Positions 21,745 to 32,093 of a DNA stretch of 64,000 nt are shown here, one piece after another. Within the stretch, counting starts at the first letter, position 1. Each line of letters opens with the position of its first letter. The translations under genes were made by a program, and so were the position numbers. Origin of the DNA: Spiroplasma clarkii (GTDB taxonomy: Bacteria; Bacillota_I; Bacilli_A; Mycoplasmatales; Mycoplasmataceae); assembly GCF_002795265.1 (NCBI RefSeq), contig NZ_CP024870.1, positions 1,240,001 through 1,304,000 on the forward strand, given 5' to 3'. Under the pieces are notes generated by a model that had not been told where the DNA came from, did no database searches, and saw only the letters and a list, made by a program, of their open reading frames with translations.

Positions 21745-23181
21745 TTAAATAATTGTGATTTCTTTGATTTCTTCATTTCTCACAAATAAAATTTTGTCAC
21801 CTTTTTTAGCTCCTCATGATTTAGCAACTTCACAAATTGCTTTTTCATCTCCAAGGAATTTATCAAAATCAGTAACTCTATTCATAAAGATTGAGTGTCA
21901 AATCCCAAAACTTGTTCATAATTTTGGATCTGCACTTACTCCTAAAATAGTAACATTTGGTCTAAATTTTGAAATAGTTTTTAACAGTTCTCCAGTTCTT
22001 GAAGCTACCACTGCATATTCATATTTACCATCTTTTGTTGAAGTAGCAAGTAAATCTGCAATATTAGCTCTTTTACCACTTGTAGTTTTACGAGCAATTT
22101 CTAGTTGTTTTTCATAGTATAATTTACCATAAAATTCAATTTCAGCACGTTTGTTAATTGTTGACATAGTTTCAGTAGTGATAAATGGGTATTCACCATT
22201 TGCTGATTCTCCACTTAACATTGTAGCATCACTTCCCAATTCTGTGGCATAATACACATCAGTTACTTCGGCACGAGTTGGTTGGGGGTTGTCTGTCATT
22301 GATTCTAGCATTTGGGTTGCTACAATTACTTGTTTACCTTTTTCACGACATTTTCTAATAATTTGTTTTTCTCAGTAAGGTACTTCAAAGTAAGGGATTT
22401 CTAACCCTAAGTCTCCACGAGCTACCATAATTCCATCTGAAGCATCAATAATTGAATCAATGTTATCAATCCCAATTTGAGATTCAATTTTTGAAATAAT
22501 TTGGATGTGCTCAGCATTGTTTTCTTTTAAAATTTTTCTAATTTCATTAACATTGTCAGCTGAGTTAACAAATGAAACTGCAATGTAATCAATACCTTCT
22601 TTAATTCCAAATTTAATATCGTTGTAGTCTTTTTCTGCTAAGAAAGGTAGAGTAAAATCAACTCCAGGTAAGTTAACACGTTTATTAGTTTTTACTAAAT
22701 TAGTGTTAAAAGCTTTACATAAAACTAACCCTGGTTTAACATTTGTAACATACATAGTTAGTTTTCCATCATCAACTAAAACAGTGTCCCCAACTTTAAC
22801 GTCTTGAGACATGTCATATGACATTTGTAGTTCATCTGCTCCACATTCTCTGCTAGCAAAGTCAGCTGGATTTGTGTAAACCTTTACTTCTGTTCCTGCT
22901 TTAATTTCTTGTTTACCATCTTTCATTTTTCCAACTCTAATTTCAGGACCTTTTGTATCTAATAGAATTGAAATTGGTTTTTTGATTTCTTCTCTAAGTT
23001 CTTTTACTCAAGTAAATCTTGCTCCATGTTCTTCAAAATCTGCATGAGAAAAGTTTAATCTAACTGTTGTCATTCCTTTATCAAATAGTTCTTTAATTGC
23101 CTCTTTTGAGTGCACTGAAGGACCAATTGTTGTGATTAATTTGGTTCTTTTCACTTTGTCTTTTAAGTTATAAATCTTCAT
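21745..23181 (-). CDS. pyk: Pyruvate kinase, second (downstream) copy
   Basis: A 478-residue pyruvate kinase, which makes ATP and pyruvate from phosphoenolpyruvate and ADP in the last step of glycolysis. Visible marks: TIGPSVHSKEA, DTKGPEIRVGKM, VARGDLGLEIP with the catalytic region, LESMTDNPQPTRAEVTDV and SGESA, and a C-terminal allosteric-type domain of usual length. The N-terminal motif is NFSHADFEEH here, against NFSHGSQEEH in the upstream copy (usual NFSHG). The start follows AAAGGAGACAAAT. It lies 174 bp downstream of the other pyk in the same direction and is clearly a tandem duplicate. Confidence 0.95.
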
Positions 23182-23355
23182 AATTTGTCTCCTTTAATAT
23201 TCAAAAAAATTATATCATTTCCTCTATTTGAATACATCCAAATCTAGAAAAAAAAGTGTTTTCAAGTACTTTATTTAGCTAGATTAAAAGAATTTAGGGA
23301 AAAATTTCAAATCTCAAAATTATTTTAAAAAAAATAAGGTTTTAAACCTTATTTT

Positions 23356-24813
23356 CTAAACTTTAATAACTTTAATTTCATCATTTTTAACCATTAAAAT
23401 TTCTTCGCCTTTTTTAGCTCCTCATGAGCGAGCAATTTCAGCAGCTAGTTGTTGATCACCTCAAACTGCATCAATTTTTTGGGTACGATCCATAAAGATC
23501 GAATGTCATGAACCAAATGCGGTTCACAATTTTTCATCTTCACAAACTCCCAAAATAGTAACATTTGGTCTGAATTTTGAAATAGTTTTTAACAATTCTC
23601 CAGTTCTTGAAGCAACAAGTGCATACTCATATTTTCCATTTCTGGTTACATTGGCTAGTTCATCAGCAATTTCTGCTCTTTTACCTGAAGAGTTTTGGCG
23701 AGCCATTTCTAAGGCACGATCATAATAAACTTTTCCATAAAAACTTACTTCTGCTCTTTTGTTAATAGTGGCCATTGTAGCAGTTGTAATATATGGGTAA
23801 ATTCCAGCTGCTGATTCTCCACTTAACATTGTAGCATCACTTCCCAATTCTGTAGCATAATACACATCAGTTACTTCAGCACGAGTTGGTTGCGGGTTAT
23901 CTGTCATTGATTCTAGCATTTGGGTTGCTACAATTACTAGTTTACCTTTTTCACGACATTTTCTAATAATTTGTTTTTCTCAATAAGGTACTTCGTAATA
24001 TGGAATTTCTAACCCTAAATCTCCTCGAGCAATCATAATTCCATCTGAAACATCAATAATTTCAGCAATATTTAGTAAACCAATTTTTGATTCAATTTTT
24101 GAAATAACTTGAATATGGCTTGCTTTTTCCTCATCTAAAATTTTTTTAATATCTAAAACATTTTGTGCAGTGTTTACAAATGAAGCTGCAATATAGTCAA
24201 CTTTAACTTTGGCCCCAAAACGAATGTCTGAGATGTCTTTTTCACTCAAGAATGGTAATGAAAAGTCGACTCCTGGTAAGTTAACTCTTTTGTTTGTTTT
24301 AACCACATGACTGTTAAAGGCACGACAAATAATTAAACCACTTTCAACATTAGAGACATTTAAAGTAAGTTTACCATCATCAACTAAAACAACATTTCCT
24401 GGTTTTAAGTCAACACTCATGTCATAAGAAACAGTTAATTCACCCTCCCTACATTCACGATTGGTATAATCATTTGGAGTGGTAAAGATTTTGATTTCAG
24501 CTCCGGCTTGGATTTTTTGAGAACCATCAAACATTTTTCCAATTCTAATTTCTGGACCTTTTGTATCCGACATAATTGAAATTGGTTTTTTTAGTTCTTC
24601 TCTTAATTCTTTTGTAAAATCAATTTTTGTTAAATGTTCTTCTTGAGAACCGTGTGAAAAGTTTAAACGTACAACATTCATTCCTGATTCATATAATTTT
24701 CTAATTGCTTCTTTTGAATTTGTACTTGGTCCAATTGTGGTAATAATCTTTGTTCTTTTAATTTTTTGTTCCAATTCACTTGGTTCATAAAATTCAAATT
24801 GTTTCTTTTCCAT
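23356..24813 (-). CDS. pyk: Pyruvate kinase, first (upstream) copy
   Basis: A 485-residue pyruvate kinase with a slightly longer N-terminus (MEKKQFEFYEPSELEQ) than its neighbour. It keeps TIGPSTNSKEA, NFSHGSQEEH, DTKGPEIRIGKM, IARGDLGLEIP, LESMTDNPQPTRAEVTDV and SGESAAG, so it looks fully active. It begins 22 bp after pfkA with a GAGGAA site, so pfkA and this copy share a transcript. Between the two pyk genes are 174 bp without a clear terminator, so the second copy may be read through. Confidence 0.95.
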
Positions 24814-24835
24814 AAATATTCCTCTTTCATATTTC

Positions 24836-25804
24836 TTAAGCTTTATTAATAGCTCTAAGTGCTAGATATTCTTTAGTTTTATCTACTCTTGGTGTATTTA
24901 AAGTTGAATCGATATCACGTGCTACTAATTTGTTTTCACTCATTCCAATGTAAAGACCACCTTTACCTGCAATGATTTGTTCTACTGCAAACATTCCAGC
25001 AGTAACTGCTAAATAGCGATCCATAGCTGATGGGGTCCCTCCTCTTTGGACATGACCTAAAACTGTAGCTCTAGTCACATAACCTGAAGCTGCTTCAATT
25101 TTCTTAGCCAATTCATGAGCACTTGGATAAATTTTTTCAGCAATTGCTACAATTACACTTCTCTTGCCAGCTTCTGCTAAACGTTTAACTTCTTGTGCAA
25201 TTTCTTCTTCTGATAATAAACTTTCACTAGTAGAAAATACCTCAGCCCCAGTGGCTGTTGCTGCATAAAGAGTTAAGTCTCCGCAACCATTTCCCATAAT
25301 TTCTACTACTGCACAACGGTTGTGTGAGTTCATTGTGTCTCTAATTGCATCAATTGAGCGTACCACAGTATTTAGTGCAGTATCAAAACCAATTGTATAA
25401 TCTGATGAAACTATGTCGTTGTCAATGGTTCCTGGTAAACCAATACAGTTGATTCCCATTTTGGTTAGTTTTTCAGCTCCTTGGTAACTGCCATCTCCAC
25501 CAATAACTACTAGTGCTTCAATACCTAGTTTTTTTAAGTTATCAACACCAACTTGGCGAACCTTTTCATCTTTAAATTCAACAAAACGAGCAGATCCAAT
25601 TACTGTCCCTCCCCGTGCCATAATTTCAGATGCAAATTTAATGTTAACTTCTTCAATTCAGTTGTTAACTAATCCCTTGTATCCTTCACGAATTACATAT
25701 GGTGTAATTCCTTTTGAGATAGCTGCTTTAATTACAGCAGCTACTGCAGCGTTCATTCCAGGTGCATCTCCCCCAGAAGTCAAGACTCCAATTTTTTTAA
25801 TCAT
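24836..25804 (-). CDS. pfkA: 6-phosphofructokinase (ATP-dependent)
   Basis: A 322-residue PfkA of normal length; it phosphorylates fructose 6-phosphate, the committed step of glycolysis. Motifs: [16 protein letters not shown] (ATP site), [12 protein letters not shown], the catalytic [17 protein letters not shown] (usual MGRxxGxL) and [10 protein letters not shown]. Met is followed by IKKIG, and GGAGG lies 9 nt upstream of this ATG. First gene of the pfkA-pyk-pyk operon, with a TATAAT box about 25 bp before the start codon. Confidence 0.96.
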
Positions 25805-25828
25805 ATTTAAATGCCTCCATATACATTG

Positions 25829-25858
25829 ATTATATAACATTCTTATTTTTTCTTTAAA
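25829..25858 (-). promoter_or_regulatory. pfkA operon promoter
   Basis: Minus strand -10 TATAAT, spacer 18, -35-like TTTAAA, about 25 bp upstream of the pfkA start codon. Confidence 0.5.
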
Positions 25859-26060
25859 AATATTCAAAGAAATTCAGCAAACTTGTATAGTTTTTGTGAA
25901 GATTTTTCACTAAAAAAGCCCATAACTAAAGATTGCTTGCTACAAAATAGAGCTTTTACAAGAATCTTATGATAATTTACAAATTTATTTTAAATGAAAA
26001 TCGATTAAATGGCTAAAATTATCCTAGTTTAATTTACTTGGCTTGCCTTAAGCAAGGTTT

Positions 26061-26093
26061 AAAAAACTAGTACCAACAAATGGTACTAGTTTT
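26061..26093 (-). terminator. Terminator of the PAP2-ruvX-hpt operon
   Basis: A perfect 13-bp stem AAAACTAGTACCA/TGGTACTAGTTTT, 5-nt loop, followed by a T-run on the minus strand. Confidence 0.85.
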
Positions 26094-26123
26094 CATTTTT
26101 AAACTGTATTTAACTTACTTTAA

Positions 26124-26693
26124 CTATCATTTTCAGTCTTTTAATTTTGAAGTATCACAAACTGCAACATATGGTAGATTACGCAAGCGTTCTTGGTAAT
26201 CTAAACCAAAACCAATTAAAAATTCATTTTTAACTGAAAATCCATATCAGTCTGCTTCAATTGGAACTTGTCTACCTTCTGGTTTATCTAATAAAGTGAC
26301 TACTTTAACATCTCTAGCACCTTTAAATAATAAATATTTTTTTACATAATCTAGGGTGTTACCTGAATCAATAATATCTTCAACAATTAAGATGCTTCTT
26401 CCTTTAACTGAGATATCTAAATCCAAATTAATTTTTGGTTCTTCAGATTGTTTGGTTCCTCCCAAATATGATGAAACCACCATATATTCAGTCATACATT
26501 CATAAGTCATGTACTTTAAAAAATTTGCCATAAAAGGAATGCAACCTTTTAGAAGTCCAATTAAAACCACTGCGTTTTCTTTAACTTCTTGACCACGATA
26601 GTATTCTGAAATTTCTTCAGCAAGTTCTTTACTTCTTTTATCAATTTCTGTTTCATTGTGTAAAATTTCTTTTACAAGTGGGTGTTTGTTCAT
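26124..26693 (-). CDS. hpt: Hypoxanthine(-guanine) phosphoribosyltransferase
   Basis: A 189-residue type I phosphoribosyltransferase that salvages hypoxanthine or guanine with PRPP. It shows [15 protein letters not shown] (PPi loop), the hood region with VVSSY, and the PRPP signature [14 protein letters not shown] near residue 104. The C-terminus reads [20 protein letters not shown] and [11 protein letters not shown] through TGA-Trp codons, so the gene is longer than a standard-code reading would give. It starts 18 bp after ruvX with a GGAGAAAAT site; purine salvage is essential in mollicutes, which lack de novo synthesis. Confidence 0.94.
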
Positions 26694-26711
26694 TATTATT
26701 TTCTCCTTATT

Positions 26712-27134
26712 TTACTTGTTTTGTTGTAAAAATGTTTCTAAAATCAATTGTGCTGCCAATTGATCTTTATTTGCTTTTTGTTTTTTACGACTTAAATTTG
26801 CTTCAATCAAGATTGCTCGTGCAAATCTTGTTGTTAAGCGCTCATCAATTTTTACCACCTTTTCAGTTGAAACTTGGCAAATTTCATAGAGTTGAGTTAA
26901 AAACTCTTCAACCATTTTTACTCTATGACCAATTGAACCATCCATATTTTTTGGATATCCAACTATTATTTTTTTATAACTATTATTTTTTAAAAATTCA
27001 TTAAATTTTTCAGAAGCTTCAAGAAAATTGTTCTCTGTAAAATTTATGGTCGAGTGAGTTTTGGCAAAATACCCCTCACTAACTGCAATCCCAATAGTCT
27101 TGCTCCCAACATCTAGTCCAATGAATTTAGCCAT
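26712..27134 (-). CDS. ruvX: RuvX/YqgF putative Holliday junction resolvase
   Basis: A 140-residue RNase H-fold protein of the YqgF/RuvX family. It opens MAKFIGLDVGSKTIGIAVSEG (first catalytic Asp) and shows IVGYPKNMDGSIGHR and DERLTT, the conserved second and third motifs. Roles proposed for the family are resolution of DNA junctions and rRNA 5' processing. Its first codons overlap the last 8 bases of the PAP2 gene, so translation is coupled. Confidence 0.93.
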   Translation of the reverse strand: MAKFIGLDVGSKTIGIAVSEGYFAKTHSTINFTENNFLEASEKFNEFLKNNSYKKIIVGYPKNMDGSIGHRVKMVEEFLTQLYEICQVSTEKVVKIDERLTTRFARAILIEANLSRKKQKANKDQLAAQLILETFLQQNK

Positions 27135-28065
27135 TCTCTACCTCTTTTAATCTTTTATTGGTCTTTACTTGATAAAAGATTTTTCTTACAATTGATTTTG
27201 TGAATATAACATATAAACTACAAATCAAAGTTGCAAATAACACATCTGATAAAAAATGTCTTAAATACAAAAGGCGCGACAACCCCGTAATGGTTGCAAG
27301 TACTCCAATAATGATTTGTAATGTTAGAAAGTAAATTTTTTGTTTTTTGGTGTCTTTTTTTAAATAAAACATCAAGCCAAAGCAAGAAATTGATCCCATT
27401 GTATGTCCAGATGGAAAACTAGTACCTCGCTTTGTACTAAAATTAATTTGAAAAGTATATTTAAAGTCATAGCCCTCATTAAATACTTGTAATGGTCTTG
27501 GTCTTCCAAAAACTATCTTACATAAACCAATGGTTGCAAGTGAGAGAATAACAAATGTTAAACAAAATAAGGTTTTTTCTAGTAAACGAACTTCATCCAA
27601 AGGTTGTTTAATTATTTTACTAGTAAATAAAGTTAAGCTTGTGAGAATGATTGTGATTATTGTCACTAAATACATAGTGATTGCAGCAATTAGTTCAGTT
27701 AAAAAATCAGTAACTGCTTTATAAAACCAAACTCTGTCAATTGTTAAATAAACTGATGCCCCCAAGAAAACCAGGTTATAAAAGATAATAATAGTAATTT
27801 TTAAACCTCTGGCAAGATCTGTTTGTTTGCTAAAAGCAAGTTTTATTAAGGCTAATAAACCAACATAAATTGGCACAGCAACAATATAACTCCCATAAAT
27901 TGCAAAAATTTCATTTAAGACACTAGTGCTATGATTAATTTCTTTTGCAACTATGAACTTTGAAATAGCTAAATCAAAAACAATTGCTAAGGTAAAAATG
28001 CATGTAAAGCCCACTCCAAAAATAATTCAAAATATTAAATTGTTTTTGCGTTGTTTGAAAATCAT
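27127..28065 (-). CDS. PAP2-superfamily membrane phosphatase
   Basis: A 312-residue membrane protein of about six helices. The three phosphatase motifs of the PAP2 family are present: KIVFGRPRP near residue 185, PSGHT near 220 and SRLLYLRHFLSD near 265. Members dephosphorylate phosphatidic acid, phosphatidylglycerophosphate or undecaprenyl pyrophosphate; here a lipid phosphate is likely. The ATG at 28065 (MIFKQRKNN) with an AGGTGAAG site is chosen, which requires reading a TGA-Trp near residue 13. It overlaps ruvX by 8 bp and starts just 24 bp after the eno terminator. Confidence 0.88.
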
Positions 28066-28089
28066 GACTTCACCTGTTTATATTTTACA

Positions 28090-28118
28090 TTAAAAAACTC
28101 TGCCATTGTGGCAGAGTT
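28090..28118 (-). terminator. Terminator of eno
   Basis: A 10-bp stem AAACTCTGCC/GGCAGAGTTT with a 5-nt loop and T6 on the minus strand, 12 bp after the eno stop. Confidence 0.88.
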
Positions 28119-28129
28119 TCATTAAGTAT

Positions 28130-29524
<1,395 letters not shown>

Positions 29525-29537
29525 TTATTTAGTTTCT

Positions 29538-29567
29538 ATATTTTTGTTAAATTTTATTAATTTAAAC
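29538..29567. repeat. Left copy of 30-bp target-site duplication
   Basis: Identical over all 30 bases to 31119-31148; starts ATATTTTTG and ends TTTAAAC. Directly flanks the insertion sequence. A duplication this long is unusual for IS elements in general but is known for the IS1202 type. Confidence 0.92.
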
Positions 29568-29620
29568 CATTGTTATCAAAACAAAAAAGGACTAAATGTT
29601 ATCAAAACAAATTTGGACTT
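29568..29620. repeat. Left end of the IS: two tandem copies of the terminal repeat
   Basis: The outer copy (29568-29595) has TATCAAAACAAA, 3 nt, GGACT, six bases in from the duplication edge, as at the right end. An inner copy (29597-29620) carries TATCAAAACAAATTTGGACT and matches the right end better than the outer one does. Confidence 0.85.
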
Positions 29621-29653
29621 GATTATAATAATAAAGGAAATCAGGGAATAAAA

Positions 29654-31054
29654 ATGAAAAGAAATTATAGAGGTAAAAGACAAATGAAAACCAACAAACA
29701 TATACAAGATATTATTAGGGAGGCTGCTTTATCCAGGGATAAAGCAGCCAAAAGAGAACTTTTGATAAAAAGTGGTGGTAGTAGATCATGGTTTTATGAT
29801 GCCATTAAAAAATACAAAGAAATTGGTGAGGCCTTCTTTATCCACAAAAATAAAAACAATAAGCATGCTCAAAAGCGAACCCATATGCAAGCACTAGAGA
29901 TTAGCAGGATTTTTAGGGATGAGTACTTAAACTGTAATTTTAGGGATTTTATGCGCTATTTAAAAGCAGATAAAAGATATGACTATCAGTGGGTGAGTTA
30001 TTCATATATTTACAATATTTTAAGATCTAAAAATCATTGCTCAAAACTGGCACATAAAAAAACTATCAAATTGTTAGCAAAAGAAGAAGAGTTGAAAAAT
30101 AGACCTCAAAGTCTACTGGTTCCCTCCTCAGCTACAGAAAGAGCAAAAGAAAATATCCATATTGCAAGGCCAAGAACCCAAAGGCGTGGTCATGTTGTTG
30201 AAGCTGATGCTACATTTTGAAGATTCAGTGATGAGGAGATTTGGGCATTGCATGGTTATATTGATGAGGCAAGTGGAGAGGTTTTAGGATTATATTTTGA
30301 TCATCAAGAAACTACTGAAGGTTATTTCAATGCTTTGAAACCGGTCTTAAAAAATTATGGGACTTTTGAAGTGCTAAGAACTGACAAACGCAGAACTTTT
30401 TGGAGTGAAAAAAAAGAATCTTCGCCCGAAGATTCTCGAATTCAGTTTGCATTTGTAGCTAAAAACTTAGGTATTGACATCCAATCATCAATTTCACCAC
30501 AATTCAAACCAAGGATTGAAAGGCTCTGAAAAACCATTAAAGGTACAATCACTACCTTTATGGAACAAAATAAAGTCACAAATATTAATGAGGCCAATCT
30601 AGTCTTACCAAAATTTGTTGAGTATTTAAATAATCATGTTGTAACCCTTCAAAAAGATTTTACTACAAATTCATTCAAAAAATTTGAGGGAGATCTAAAT
30701 ATTATTTTGGGACACAAATCAATTAGAGTGGTTGCAAGAGATCTAACTGTTACCTATGAAAAGAAAAAGTACTTTATATGCAATTTCACAACACCATTAA
30801 ATATACCTAGACGAGAGATTATGATAATTCAATGTTGTGATGGTAACCTTATCGCATCACTTGGTGATAACTATTATAGTATGATTGAATTTGATAATGA
30901 AATGCTCTACAAATCAAAAGTTGTTCTTGAAAATGAAGGAGTGAAACCTGAAGATATGCCACAAAAAATTAAAAACAACTCTGTCTGAGCTCAATCAAAC
31001 TTTATCTTTTTTAAGAAAAAATACTCAAGTTGATATAAAAAGCACTCCTATTAA
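29654..31054 (+). CDS. IS1202-like DDE transposase
   Basis: A 466-residue transposase (437 or more whichever start is used). An N-terminal helix-turn-helix region (about 10-60, KRELLIKSGGSRSWFYDAIKK) is followed by a linker and an RNase H-like catalytic core with Asp in HVVEADATF, Asp in VLRTDKRRTF and Glu in FKPRIERLW. The frame crosses TGA codons as Trp at several points, including within the core (TFWRF, RLWKT), and ends at TAA 31052-31054. The ATG at 29654 follows AAAGGAAA at some distance; ATG 29684, preceded by AGGTAAAAG, is an alternative start. No frameshift or internal stop is seen, so it is probably active. Confidence 0.9.
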
Positions 31055-31089
31055 ACTAGCAATTTATTAAAAGTTGTATTAAAATTACT

Positions 31090-31118
31090 AAAAGTCCAAA
31101 TTTGTTTTGATAGCTACA
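31090..31118. repeat. Right inverted terminal repeat of the IS
   Basis: Reverse-complements to TATCAAAACAAATTTGGACT starting six bases in from the duplication edge, pairing with the left end. Confidence 0.85.
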
Positions 31119-31148
31119 ATATTTTTGTTAAATTTTATTAATTTAAAC
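31119..31148. repeat. Right copy of 30-bp target-site duplication
   Basis: Identical to 29538-29567. Confidence 0.92.
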
Positions 31149-31150
31149 AC

Positions 31151-31181
31151 AAAAAATAGACTATTTTGCTAATAGTCTATT
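31151..31181 (-). terminator. Terminator of the 260-aa lipoprotein gene
   Basis: A 10-bp stem AATAGACTAT/ATAGTCTATT with a T-run on the minus strand. It starts two bases from the IS target duplication. Confidence 0.82.
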
Positions 31182-31205
31182 TAAAAAGTTCCTTTAATTG
31201 CTACC

Positions 31206-31988
31206 TTAATCCAAATCAAAAGTAAGATCAACAGTTATTGGATCTTGACTAGACAAACCTTGTCCAGATTCTAAAAGAGCTGCATATTTTTGACGATTTA
31301 CAACACTTTTTCCATTTGTGACTTGGTCAATTTTCAAGTTAACATCAACCCCATTTAAAAAGCCTCCATTAAAACCAACTCTGTTCACATTGTTATTAAT
31401 GTAAACTACCAATCTTTCACTTAATTCTTCAATAACTTCTTGATAAAGTTTTTGTTCACTATAATATTTCTCATATTCAACTACTAAAGTTTGACGAGTT
31501 GAATTTTCAAATGCTTCACTTACTTGTTGGTTGTTTGCATCAATTGGAGTGTTGTAAACATAAATTAATTCATCTTCATAATCTGTTTCAAAACCATCTT
31601 TTTCTTCAAAGTCTACTTTGATAACATAGTTGATGGTTTTAAAATCATTAACTCCATCCTTGTCTTCATCAATTGTGCGGATTACTTCATTATTTCTTGA
31701 ATCATCATAGAAATAATAGTAATCTCGCACTGAAATTGTTCCTGGAATTATGTGTTTAACATTATTGTTTTTGACTGCCTCTTCTAAAATTGCTTCAATT
31801 TTTGAATCCAAGTCTTTTAAAGTTGTAATTTCTTCATAATTAATTTGTTTAATTGCTGCTAACAGCTCTAATTTAATATCTGGGTTACTAAAAAACAGTT
31901 CACTAGTATCTGGTTTACATGCTAGCACACTTGAAGTGCCAGCTGCTATGAAACCAATACTAGAAAAACTTGCTAAAATCTTTTTCAC
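31206..31988 (-). CDS. Lipoprotein of unknown function
   Basis: About 260 residues, signal KKILASFSSIGFIAAGTSS and lipobox VLAC|K. The mature part is acidic and rich in Tyr, Asn, Asp and Glu, with no recognised domain. Start choice: the ATG at 31994 lies one base after GGAGG, too close, whereas the GTG at 31988 has GGAGG at 7 nt, so GTG is more likely; the difference is two residues. Monocistronic, with its own terminator next to the IS. Likely surface-exposed. Confidence 0.82.
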   Translation of the reverse strand: MKKILASFSSIGFIAAGTSSVLACKPDTSELFFSNPDIKLELLAAIKQINYEEITTLKDLDSKIEAILEEAVKNNNVKHIIPGTISVRDYYYFYDDSRNNEVIRTIDEDKDGVNDFKTINYVIKVDFEEKDGFETDYEDELIYVYNTPIDANNQQVSEAFENSTRQTLVVEYEKYYSEQKLYQEVIEELSERLVVYINNNVNRVGFNGGFLNGVDVNLKIDQVTNGKSVVNRQKYAALLESGQGLSSQDPITVDLTFDLD

Positions 31989-32093
31989 TTTCATTCCTCC
32001 CTTAGGGGTACATTTATATTATATAAAAAATACCCAGTTAAAACCTGATTATTTAAAATTACTCTCATTTTTTTCTTTAATTATTAAAAATTT

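Larger units (their letters stand above)
25805..26123. other. Intergenic region pfkA-hpt
   Basis: Contains the pfkA promoter (-10 TATAAT at 25829-25834 on the minus strand with a TTTAAA box 18 nt further up) and the hpt terminator at 26061-26093. A short CTTGC/GCAAG inverted repeat lies at 26042-26056. Nothing else recognisable. Confidence 0.6.
29568..31118 (+). mobile_element. Complete IS1202-like insertion sequence (1551 bp)
   Basis: The element has inverted terminal repeats, one intact DDE transposase gene, and a perfect 30-bp direct repeat at its borders. From family knowledge, IS1202 of Streptococcus pneumoniae has imperfect inverted repeats of about 23 bp, one transposase gene and a 27-bp target duplication, so this fits the IS1202 group (ISNCY class). 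The intact frame, conserved ends and perfect duplication suggest recent insertion. It lies between the terminator of a lipoprotein gene and the eno promoter region. The transposase contains TGA-Trp codons, so the element is adapted to code 4. Confidence 0.9.
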
